NCBI GenBank assembly: GCA_964631605.1
Contig: CAZVYG010000013.1
Coordinates: forward strand, 1 to 64,000
Length of the DNA: 64,000 nt
Source of the DNA: JARKQH01 sp964631605
GTDB taxonomy: Bacteria; Verrucomicrobiota; Verrucomicrobiia; Limisphaerales; UBA8199
Reading direction: 5' to 3'
Numbering within the stretch: position 1 is the first letter of the stretch; each line of letters starts with the position of its first letter. The notes below the pieces were generated by a model. It saw only the letters and a program-made list of their open reading frames with translations, was not told the DNA's origin and ran no database searches. Positions 25,004-32,672 of the stretch are shown in pieces. The position numbers and the translations under genes are program-made.

Positions 25004-25779
25004 GGCGATTCCTGCTCCTGCGGTTCCTCGCCTGGCGAGCTCGTTCGCGGTTGGATCGTGAGCGGAAACACCAGTTCGATCGGCTCCCGTTCCCGCGCCG
25101 CCTCCTCCTCCGGGGTTTCCTGCAGCAGGCGAATGCGCACGGCCAGGGGTAGATTCGTCTCATACAGGCTCGTGTCCCAGCTCTCCCACCATTGCATCCC
25201 GTCGAAGCAGGACACTTCGAAACTCTCCACATTCTCGAGCAGCACCTCGGCCTCCTCCTCGAGTTGCGCCGTGGGCAGCAAATTTCGCGTCACGGCCCGC
25301 ACCAGGTCCGTGCTGCCGCGGCGCCCGCCCGTCGAGGAGCGCAGCTCATAAAACACTTCCTGCACGTCGCCCCAATACGACCGCTCGTTCACCACCCCGC
25401 TGCCGGTGGAAAACTGGAGCCAGTAGCTTGACCCCAGCCCCGCGCTGCCCGCCGGGCCGCAGATGAAATCCCCGGCCAATCCGCCGCCCGGCGGCCGCGC
25501 GCACTGCAGATCACGCCGCAAGACGGTCAGGGCGTGATGCAGCGGCGCCGCTTCGTCCACCACCGCCAAGGTGCGCTCGCGCAACCGCATTGCGCTGAAG
25601 AACACACCGCCAATCCCCGCCAGCACAATCGCCGAGGTCCCCAGGGCCAGCAGCATTTCGATCAAGGTGAACGCCGCCCCTCCCCAACGGCGGTCCTGCT
25701 CCCCGCGCGCGCCGCCCCAAACCGGACGAGACCGCCCGCGAATCACAGGCCGTTGTGCTGTTTTGGCGAGGATCAACAT
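25000..25779 (-). CDS. gspJ: GspJ-type minor pseudopilin
   Basis: A 259-residue protein with the prepilin cleavage region AAFTLIEMLLALGTSAIVLAG; Glu is at +5. The long basic leader (about 35 residues) before the cleavage point is unusual but no later start fits. The C-terminal domain (FYELRSSTGGRRGSTDLVRAVTRNLLP, ENVESFEVSCFDGMQWWESWDT) agrees with GspJ. It forms the pseudopilus tip with GspI and GspK. It overlaps gspK by 4 bases and follows gspI after 29 bases. Confidence 0.85.
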   Translation of the reverse strand: MLILAKTAQRPVIRGRSRPVWGGARGEQDRRWGGAAFTLIEMLLALGTSAIVLAGIGGVFFSAMRLRERTLAVVDEAAPLHHALTVLRRDLQCARPPGGGLAGDFICGPAGSAGLGSSYWLQFSTGSGVVNERSYWGDVQEVFYELRSSTGGRRGSTDLVRAVTRNLLPTAQLEEEAEVLLENVESFEVSCFDGMQWWESWDTSLYETNLPLAVRIRLLQETPEEEAAREREPIELVFPLTIQPRTSSPGEEPQEQESP

Positions 25780-25808
25780 TTTAGTGCGCTGAAATCAGTG
25801 GCTGCCGG

Positions 25809-26258
25809 CTATTGGATCAGGTTGGTGACGTTGTAGGGGTTCTGGCTGTCCACCAGCGTGCTGAGCCGCAAATTGAACTCCTGGCCGCGGGCCGTGTAGG
25901 CCACTTCGACGGAGAGCAACCGGAGGGTCGTCAGGTTTGGGTCCTGGTTCCACGGCTCGTTTCGCAGGGACCACCGGAATTCGCGCAGGCCCTGCCACAC
26001 GGTCCCGTTTTGAATGCCCCGGTCCCAGTTGGTTGTGACGATGTTCTCATTGAGGATGCGTTCGGCGACCAGCGCCGCCTCGGTTTTTCGCGCCGCGACT
26101 TCCCCGGCCCGGCTGGCGATGCTCAAGCCCTCGAGCGCGACCGGGATCACAATCGCCATGAACACCAGCGCGGCCAGCACTTCCGCCAGCGTGAATCCGC
26201 TGCGGGCGCCGGCTCGCCGGATGCCCCGCCGGTTACGGGTTGCGCTTTTGCAGTTCAT
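25809..26258 (-). CDS. gspI: GspI-type minor pseudopilin
   Basis: A 149-residue prepilin-like protein (SGFTLAEVLAALVFMAIVIPVALEGL, Glu at +5). The following segment ASRAGEVAARKTEAALVAERILNE is the usual GspI helix. The ATG at 26258 lies 26 bases inside gspH and is preferred over an earlier frame start because it leaves a leader of normal length (MNCKSATRNRRGIRRAGARS). GspI nucleates the tip complex with GspJ and GspK. Gene order H-I-J-K is the canonical one. Confidence 0.85.
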   Translation of the reverse strand: MNCKSATRNRRGIRRAGARSGFTLAEVLAALVFMAIVIPVALEGLSIASRAGEVAARKTEAALVAERILNENIVTTNWDRGIQNGTVWQGLREFRWSLRNEPWNQDPNLTTLRLLSVEVAYTARGQEFNLRLSTLVDSQNPYNVTNLIQ

Positions 26259-26865
26259 AACCCACGCGGTTGCGCGCCTGTGCCAACACCAGCGCATGCC
26301 CATCCCGGCCACTCAACACCAGCACCTGCGGACTGTCCTCGCTGATCAACCCATCGGGCAGAAAGCGAATGCGCGGCAAACCTTCGCGACGGGTCAGCGT
26401 TTGCGGCGAAATGACTGTGCCCGTCCGGTTGAGCCGGCTCGAAATCAGGTCCGGCTGCCTGGTTTCCGCTTCGCGCACCTCCAGCGCCATGTCCTCGGCG
26501 AGCGCAAACTCGACTGCCCGCGGGTCCTCGGCTTCGAAGCTCGGCTCGGCTTCCAGCCCAAACTTCCCCTCTTGGGTGTTCAGCCACAGCTCCATCGGCA
26601 CCCCCTCCGACACCGCGCGGCTTTGTCCCTGGCGCGTCAGCGCCAGGAGCCGCCGCGCCTCCGAATCCAGCGACCGGCCGCGGAAAAAGTTGGCCAGCGC
26701 CGGGGCCGTCAGTGAGATGACCACCGTCAGCACCGCCATGACCAGGATCAACTCGATCAGCGTAAAGCCGCGCCGGCCGCGGGTTGGCAGGCCGCCGGGG
26801 CGCCCCCGCGTGACGCGCGGTTCAAATTCAACTGTTCGCGCCGCAATCATCGAGTGGTCCTGCAA
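26233..26865 (-). CDS. gspH: GspH-type minor pseudopilin
   Basis: A 210-residue protein with the prepilin motif RGFTLIELILVMAVLTVVISLTAPAL after a basic leader. The GspH/FimT-like body contains RSLDSEARRLLALTRQGQSRAVSEGVPMELWL. It is thought to bridge the pseudopilus shaft and tip. It starts 11 bases after gspG and overlaps gspI at its end. Confidence 0.87.
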   Translation of the reverse strand: MQDHSMIAARTVEFEPRVTRGRPGGLPTRGRRGFTLIELILVMAVLTVVISLTAPALANFFRGRSLDSEARRLLALTRQGQSRAVSEGVPMELWLNTQEGKFGLEAEPSFEAEDPRAVEFALAEDMALEVREAETRQPDLISSRLNRTGTVISPQTLTRREGLPRIRFLPDGLISEDSPQVLVLSGRDGHALVLAQARNRVGYELQKRNP

Positions 26866-26876
26866 ACCGCACCGAC

Positions 26877-27341
26877 TCAGCGTTTTTCCGTGGTCCAGTT
26901 CGCGATGATCTTGTTGCCGCCGGGCGGCCCCATCGAGCTGAGGTCATACGAACTGGGGTTGTGCCGCCCCGGGCACTCGTAAATGTACTCGTTACCCCAC
27001 GGGTCCAGCGGGATGCGGTCCGTCTGCAAATACGGCCCGCGCCAGTTGGGTGCGTCGCGCGGCTGAATGATCAGGTCCTGCAGCCCGTTGTTCCCCTTGG
27101 GATAATACCCGTTGTCCACCTCGAACGCGTCCAACGCGGTTCGGAAGGTGGAGATTTGGGTGATCGCCGCCTGTTCCTTGGCTTGCTCGGTGCGGCCAGA
27201 AAACTTGGGGATGACGATGGCGGCCAGCACCCCCAGAATGACCAGCACCAGCAACAATTCCACAAGCGTAAACGCTCGTTCCGTTGCTCTGCGTCTCAGG
27301 TTTGTGTTCTGTCTTGGTTTCATAATCTGTCTGGTCTTCAA
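26877..27341 (-). CDS. gspG: GspG major pseudopilin
   Basis: A 154-residue protein; cleavage region RAFTLVELLLVLVILGVLAAIVIPKF. The C-terminal half has the calcium-binding beta region of GspG (GNNGLQDLIIQP, WRGPYLQTDRIPLDPWGNEYIYECPG ... YDLSSMGPPGG). It polymerises into the pseudopilus that pushes substrates through the secretin. A second ATG at 27323 is an alternative start. It is 37 bases after gspF and needs a prepilin peptidase, which is not in the window. Confidence 0.93.
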   Translation of the reverse strand: MKTRQIMKPRQNTNLRRRATERAFTLVELLLVLVILGVLAAIVIPKFSGRTEQAKEQAAITQISTFRTALDAFEVDNGYYPKGNNGLQDLIIQPRDAPNWRGPYLQTDRIPLDPWGNEYIYECPGRHNPSSYDLSSMGPPGGNKIIANWTTEKR

Positions 27342-27378
27342 TTTCAGGTCCGCGCCGGTTCCCGGCGCTTGTTCCTGG

Positions 27379-28626
27379 TCACTTGATATAGTCCTGCAGC
27401 GTGAAAATAGGCAGGACCATGCTGATAAATATCGCCCCGATAAAGCCCGCGATCAAAAAGAGCATTAACGGTTCGGCAAACGCCACCGCCGTCTTCAGAT
27501 GCCGGTCCAGGTCGCCCTCGGTCACGTCCGCGATTCGCACCAGTTCCTGGTCCAGCCGGCCGCTCTCCTCGGCCACCGAGATCATTTCCAGGACCGAGCC
27601 CGGAAACAGTCCCTTGCAGTCGGCCAGGCTGGCGCCCAACTGTCCGCCCTGCTGCACCCGCTCGATGGACTGCGAGACGGCGTCCACCAAAATCTGATTG
27701 CCTATGGACTTGCGCGCCACGTGCAGTGCCTGGACCAACGGCACTCCGGCGCCCAGCAATGTTCCAAGCATCCGGCAAAACCGCGCCATGGCGAACTGCG
27801 CCACCAGCGGCCCCACCACCGGCGCCCGCAAAATCAGCCCCTCCCACGCGCGCCGCCCCGCCTCCGACGCGAACCAGTTCCGGACCAGCAACCCCGTAAT
27901 CACCGACCCCAGCAACACCAGCAACCCGTAAGACCGCACCCCTTCGCTGATGCCAATGACGATCTGGGTCGGCAACGGCAGCGCGGCGCCAAAACCCGCA
28001 AATACCAACTGAAACCGCGGGATAAAGAAGGTCAGCAGAAAAACCAGCACGCCCAGCGCCAGCACGAGCAGGATCGCCGGGTAAAGCATGGCCGTCAGCA
28101 CCTTCGACCGCAGTTCCTTTTCCCGCGCCTGGAAATCCGCAATCTGCGCCAGGACCAAATCCAGGAATCCCCCGGTCTCGCCGGCCTGGACCATGGCCAC
28201 ATAGACGCGCGGAAAAGTCTCCGGCGACTTGGCCATCGCATCGGCCAGCGACATGCCGTCAATGACCAACCCGTGGATTTCCTTCCACTTCGCCGTCGCC
28301 GCCGGCGTTGAGGCCTCGCGATACAAAATCGTCAGCGCCCGGCTTAACGGCACGCCGGCGGCCAGCAGGCTCGAGAGCAGCCGCGTAAAATTCTCCAACG
28401 CCCGCGCGGGAATCCGCTCCCCGGTCTTGAACAGCGACCAGGACCCGAATGTTTCCGCCAGCGAGGAGCCCTTGCCGTCGGACCCGGATGCCTGCTCCGA
28501 AAGCTGGATCGGGCGCAACCCCAGCCCGGCCATGCGCTGAAAGGCTTCGTGCCGGCCTGCGGCTTCAAGCTGGCCTTCCGTCATCACCCCGTCAGCCTGC
28601 AAGGCTCGATATTGGAACAACGGCAT
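27379..28626 (-). CDS. gspF: GspF inner-membrane platform protein
   Basis: A 415-residue protein with an N-terminal MPLFQYRALQADG strand region and two repeated T2SSF domains (about 70-190 and 270-395). Three strongly hydrophobic segments lie near 175-200, 220-245 and 385-410. Motifs such as FTRLLSSLLAAGVPLSRAL, ETGGFLDLVL and RFCRMLGTLLGAGVPLVQALHVA are the family repeats. GspF couples the rotation of GspE to pseudopilus assembly. It follows gspE after 86 bases. Confidence 0.93.
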   Translation of the reverse strand: MPLFQYRALQADGVMTEGQLEAAGRHEAFQRMAGLGLRPIQLSEQASGSDGKGSSLAETFGSWSLFKTGERIPARALENFTRLLSSLLAAGVPLSRALTILYREASTPAATAKWKEIHGLVIDGMSLADAMAKSPETFPRVYVAMVQAGETGGFLDLVLAQIADFQAREKELRSKVLTAMLYPAILLVLALGVLVFLLTFFIPRFQLVFAGFGAALPLPTQIVIGISEGVRSYGLLVLLGSVITGLLVRNWFASEAGRRAWEGLILRAPVVGPLVAQFAMARFCRMLGTLLGAGVPLVQALHVARKSIGNQILVDAVSQSIERVQQGGQLGASLADCKGLFPGSVLEMISVAEESGRLDQELVRIADVTEGDLDRHLKTAVAFAEPLMLFLIAGFIGAIFISMVLPIFTLQDYIK

Positions 28627-28712
28627 ACGCTGTGATCACCCCGCGCAACTGGCGTCGCCCCGACCCCCGTTTGTTTTCCGCCAGATCGGCGCGCCGCCGC
28701 AAATCTCGCGGC

Positions 28713-30473
28713 TCATTTGTGGCGGGCTCCTGCCGCCGCAGGGTGGCCGGCGGCGGCCACCACGCTTCCCCCGGCCTCGTTGATTGTCGTTCGGGCCACC
28801 TCTTTGGCTGTCGTCACACTCAAGACTTCCTCCACGGTCGTCAGCCCCATCCGCACCAGCCGCCAGCCGTCCTCCGCCAGCGTTTTCATTCCCGCCCGCC
28901 GGGCCGCCTCGCGAATCACATCGCTGGAGGCGTGCTTGAGAATCAGCTCCCGGATTTCGTTGTCGGTGTCCATCCACTCAAATATGGCGTGCCGGCCAAA
29001 GAAGCCGGTCTGACGGCATTCGCGGCAGCCGACCGACCGATAAATTTTCGCGTTGGCGGGAATCCCGACCTGCAGTTTGAACGCCTGGGCGGCGGGAGAA
29101 GCATCTTCGGCTTTGCAGTGTTCACACAGGACGCGCACCAACCGCTGGGCCAGCACCGCCTCGAGCGACGAAGCCACCAGATAGGGCTCGACCCCCATAT
29201 CCACCAGCCGCGTCAACGCCCCGGGCGCGTCATTGGTATGCAGGGTGCTGAACACCAGGTGCCCCGTCAGCGACGCCTGCACGGCAATCTGCGCCGTCTC
29301 CTGGTCCCGGATTTCCCCAATCAGAATCACATCCGGGTCGTGACGCAAAATCGAGCGCAGGCCGCGCGCAAAGGTCAGTCCCGCTTTCTCCGACACCTGA
29401 ATCTGGTTGACCCCGCGCAACTGGTATTCGACGGGGTCTTCGATGGTGATGATCTTGCGCTCGGCGTCGTTGATCTCGTTGAGCGCGGTGTAAAGCGTCG
29501 AGGTCTTGCCGCTGCCGGTGGGGCCCGTTACCAGCACGATGCCGTGCGGAAGCTGCAGCACGCGCTGGAAGCATTGCAGCTCCCGGGAGTCCATCCCCAG
29601 TTCCCGCATGCCGCGCAACGTTGCGTTCTGCCGCAACAGGCGCAGCACCACCGCCTCGCCGTGCAGCATCGGAATGACCGACACGCGAATATCCACTTCG
29701 CTCTCGTCAATCCGGATTTTGATGCGGCCGTCCTGCGGCAGCCGCTTCTCCGCGATGTTCAGGTGGCTCAAAATCTTGACGCGCGACACAATCGCCGGCT
29801 GAAAACGCTTGATCTGCGCCGGCACCGGCACGTCCTGCAGCACGCCGTCAATGCGATAACGGATGCGCAGTTCGTCTTCGAACGGCTCGAGGTGGATATC
29901 CGAGGCGCGCAGCTCGATGGCGTCGCGCAGGACCTGGTTGACAAACCGGATGATCGAAGCGTCTTCGGCGGCGCTGTCCAGGTCGGTTTCCTCCTCCGGA
30001 TGCTCGTCCACCACCTGCAACGAGGCTTCCTCCCCCAGGGTGTCTATGGTGTCGGCCCCCACCCCGAGGCGTTTCTTCATTTCGCGCTGGATGACCTCGC
30101 TGCAAGCCAGGACCGGCCTGAGGTTCAGGCCGGTCAAGGTCTTCAGCGCATCCATCCCCTGCGTGGCAAACAAGCGGCTGGTGGCCACTTCCACCACCCC
30201 GTTGAGCCGCCGCAAGGGCAGCAGTTCCTCTTTCAGAAGGATTCGAGCCGGAAAGAGCGACAGCAACTGCCGGTCCGGCTCGATGTCCTCGAGGTTGGTA
30301 AAGGCCAACCCGTATTCCCGGGCCAGCCACCGTAACACGTCCTCTTCAGTCTGCACCGCCCCATTGCCGCTCGCCGCCAGATGCTGCGCGTCGGCCGGCG
30401 ACAACTGCCGGGCCGCCACCATCTTGTCCAACAGCGCTTTGGGCGCCGGACTTTGCACGGTGCTCCCGTTCAT
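28713..30473 (-). CDS. gspE: GspE/PilB-type secretion ATPase
   Basis: A 586-residue ATPase. An N1 domain (MshEN-like) covers about residues 1-150; the catalytic part has Walker A VTGPTGSGKTSTLY (about 315-328), the Asp box (IITIEDPVEYQL), Walker B (RHDPDVILIGEIRD) and His box (SLTGHLVFSTLHTNDAP). A four-cysteine zinc knuckle is intact: CEHC and CREC separated by about 33 residues. The C-terminal 30 residues are an Ala-rich extension. GspE powers pseudopilus assembly from the cytoplasmic side. It is the first recognisable secretion gene of the operon. Confidence 0.94.
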   Translation of the reverse strand: MNGSTVQSPAPKALLDKMVAARQLSPADAQHLAASGNGAVQTEEDVLRWLAREYGLAFTNLEDIEPDRQLLSLFPARILLKEELLPLRRLNGVVEVATSRLFATQGMDALKTLTGLNLRPVLACSEVIQREMKKRLGVGADTIDTLGEEASLQVVDEHPEEETDLDSAAEDASIIRFVNQVLRDAIELRASDIHLEPFEDELRIRYRIDGVLQDVPVPAQIKRFQPAIVSRVKILSHLNIAEKRLPQDGRIKIRIDESEVDIRVSVIPMLHGEAVVLRLLRQNATLRGMRELGMDSRELQCFQRVLQLPHGIVLVTGPTGSGKTSTLYTALNEINDAERKIITIEDPVEYQLRGVNQIQVSEKAGLTFARGLRSILRHDPDVILIGEIRDQETAQIAVQASLTGHLVFSTLHTNDAPGALTRLVDMGVEPYLVASSLEAVLAQRLVRVLCEHCKAEDASPAAQAFKLQVGIPANAKIYRSVGCRECRQTGFFGRHAIFEWMDTDNEIRELILKHASSDVIREAARRAGMKTLAEDGWRLVRMGLTTVEEVLSVTTAKEVARTTINEAGGSVVAAAGHPAAAGARHK

Positions 30474-30512
30474 CGCTCAGAGGGGGATGCGGCTTGCAGA
30501 CCCATGCCCGGA

Positions 30513-31070
30513 TTAAAGCAGCCCGCGCAGCGTGGCAAGGGCCTCCTGGCGCACCGACAAGACCTTGCGCAATTCGGCCTGCGCCTTCTGCAACTCCTCT
30601 TCCTTCGCTTTCCGCGACTCCTGGTAGCGGCTCAAGGCCGATTTCAGCTCGGAATTCGAGGCCTTGCCATCCACGGCTTTCTGCAAAGCTTCAACTTCCG
30701 GACTCGGCTGGCCGAACATGCCGCGCGCGCGATCCTCACCGCCGCGATCGCCAGGACCGCCGCCAGGACCGCCGCCGCGCCCAAAGCCGCCAAAGCCGCG
30801 GCCCGTCATCGTGGCCATGCGCGCGTCCATCACCTTTTGAATGAGCGGCTGGATCACGTTCCATTCCGCGTCGTCCTTGACTTCCAACTGTTCCCGGTAA
30901 TACCCCATCATCCGCTCGCGCATTTGCGCCGGGTCGAATCGGCCGCGATCAGGCCGATCCCGGTTATCGCGGTTATCGCGTCCGCGGTCCTGGCCCATCG
31001 AGGTCATTGCACCCAGAGCCAGCACTGCTGCCAGCGTCGTTACGCCCAGCCATCGGTTCGTTCTTCTCAT
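30513..31070 (-). CDS. Periplasmic helical protein, Spy/CpxP-like in appearance
   Basis: A 185-residue protein with a signal peptide (RRTNRWLGVTTLAAVLALGAMTSMGQ). The mature part is charged and helical: an Arg/Asp-rich start (RGRDNRDNRDRPDRGRFD), AQMRERMMGYYREQLEVKDDAEW, a Gly/Arg-rich loop (about 95-118) and a coiled-coil end (RKAKEEELQKAQAELRKVL). The ATG at 31070 is chosen for the signal peptide and a good AGGAAG-type ribosome site just before it. Similar proteins are common in planctomycetes and verrucomicrobia; the Spy/CpxP likeness is only in layout. It lies 39 bases before gspE in the same direction and may be the first gene of the secretion operon. Confidence 0.72.
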   Translation of the reverse strand: MRRTNRWLGVTTLAAVLALGAMTSMGQDRGRDNRDNRDRPDRGRFDPAQMRERMMGYYREQLEVKDDAEWNVIQPLIQKVMDARMATMTGRGFGGFGRGGGPGGGPGDRGGEDRARGMFGQPSPEVEALQKAVDGKASNSELKSALSRYQESRKAKEEELQKAQAELRKVLSVRQEALATLRGLL

Positions 31071-31539
31071 ATAGCTTCCTCGCTCTCTTTCGTTGGTTGA
31101 ATGTTTATTGTGTTCCTGAAGACAACGACTCTGCTGCTTCGACCATAGCCCCACGCACATCCTGTGCCACGCATTTTTTACCTAAATTGCAGGGTTTCAA
31201 CCGTTTGCCTGCGCAGTTTTTGCTCACTTGGCCGTTCCTGACTGCGCAATCTTTGCGCACCGCCTGCTTGTCCCCAGAGGCTCTCCCACCAAGCACGGTC
31301 ACTCAGCGATCGGCTTTCGCGCGGGCCGGCGTTCTTGACATCGCCGTCCTGCTTGCCGGACACCAGGAGGCCGAGGAACGGTGTCATTAAAATACACGAC
31401 TCGCCGCCGGGGCAACCTTGTGGAGAAATGCTTGTCTTCTTCGTCAGAAGGCGGCAAATTAGTACCGACGCCCGAGGGTATGCGCCGCCGGGCTGTTGGC
31501 AAAATGTTACTCTCAGCAATCAGACAATCGAGTGTGCCT
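31071..31539. other. Divergent intergenic region between the Spy-like gene and an orphan prepilin gene
   Basis: A 469-base stretch that must hold the promoter of the secretion-operon side (minus strand) and that of the prepilin gene (plus strand). I see no convincing small gene, RNA or long dyad in it. Longer frames for both neighbours extend into it but lack a matching start context. Confidence 0.5.
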
Positions 31540-32472
31540 ATGAAAATCACCAGATCAGGCCAAGGATACGAGATTCCCCGCGGTCGAGCCGGGCTTGGGC
31601 TTCAAGGTTTTACCCTGATTGAGCTTTTGGTGGTCATCGCCATCATCGCCATTTTGGCCGCCATGCTCCTGCCCGCCCTGGGCCGGGCCAAACAAAAGGC
31701 TCACGGCATTTATTGCATGAACAACGGCAAACAAATGATGGTCGCCTTTAACCTGTATGCGGGGGATCACAACGACTTGTTCCTGCCCAACCCGGACAGC
31801 AGCGCGGCGCCCGCCGGCCACAACTGGATCGTCGGCAATGCCGGTCAGGGAGGAAATGAGGAATACAATCCCGACATTCTGCGCAATCCCAACACCGCGA
31901 TGATGGCGCCTTACATCGGCAAGAACATCTCGATTTATCAATGCCCGGCCGACAGCCGCAAAGCGGGACTTTATCGCGGCTCTGACCCCGCCCTGATCGG
32001 CAAGATGATTCGGCCGGTGCGGACTTTTGCCCTGAGCCAGGCCGTGGGCACCATCTGCCGTGGGTTCGACAGTGGTTCCGGCCACATTGGCCCCCCGGAC
32101 CGGCCTACGAATGGTCCATGGCTGGACAACACGCATTCGCATCGCCGGGGCAACCCTTACAACACTTATGGCAAAGGCAGCCAGATCGGCGCCCCCGGGC
32201 CCGCCAAAGTCATCACGTTCCTGGATGAGGATCCGCTGAGTCTCAATGACGGGGGGTTTGCCGTGGGCTGTAACAATCCCGAATGGATTGACTGGCCGGC
32301 CACTTACCATAATTACGCGGCGGGGTTTGCGTTCCTGGATGGCCACTCGGAGATTCACAAGTGGAGAGACAGCACCACCGCGCACGGTGGCAACGTCGCT
32401 CGCCGGGCCATCCCGCTCCCGGCCCGCGATTGGACGTGGGTTAAAGACAATACGTCTGCGCGGGCTCGCTAA
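31540..32472 (+). CDS. Orphan prepilin-like protein with H-X9-DG motif (DUF1559 type)
   Basis: A 310-residue protein with the prepilin helix GFTLIELLVVIAIIAILAAM and MLLPALGRAKQKA after it, in the type found in large numbers in planctomycetes and verrucomicrobia. Near the C terminus HNYAAGFAFLDG fits the H-X9-DG motif. The ATG at 31540 is preferred because it gives a 24-residue leader; longer frames are open upstream. Four such genes are spread through the window, none inside the secretion operon. Probable role: pseudopilin-like surface or secretion accessory protein processed by a prepilin peptidase. A weak hairpin follows the stop (AGCGG ... CCGCT). Confidence 0.82.
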   Translation: MKITRSGQGYEIPRGRAGLGLQGFTLIELLVVIAIIAILAAMLLPALGRAKQKAHGIYCMNNGKQMMVAFNLYAGDHNDLFLPNPDSSAAPAGHNWIVGNAGQGGNEEYNPDILRNPNTAMMAPYIGKNISIYQCPADSRKAGLYRGSDPALIGKMIRPVRTFALSQAVGTICRGFDSGSGHIGPPDRPTNGPWLDNTHSHRRGNPYNTYGKGSQIGAPGPAKVITFLDEDPLSLNDGGFAVGCNNPEWIDWPATYHNYAAGFAFLDGHSEIHKWRDSTTAHGGNVARRAIPLPARDWTWVKDNTSARAR

Positions 32473-32672
32473 CAGGGTTCAAGAGCGGTCCTTGCTCCGC
32501 TTTCAGAGCCTTTTTTGAAAGGCCTCACCCTGGCCGGCTCAGCACCCTGGGTGTAAGGCCCGTGGCGGACACAAGCTGTCGCCAATCCAGGGAGTTCTTC
32601 CGTCGCAGACCCTCCCGCGCTCCGGGGCCGCCGCCCCCAAATCCAGCCGAGTCAGGGACGACATCCGCCGCT

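Noticed and set aside
32480..32530. Short hairpins after the orphan prepilin (AGCGG/CCGCT, GCCTTT/AAAGGC)
   Set aside because: Short stems without a proper T-run after them; not called as terminators.
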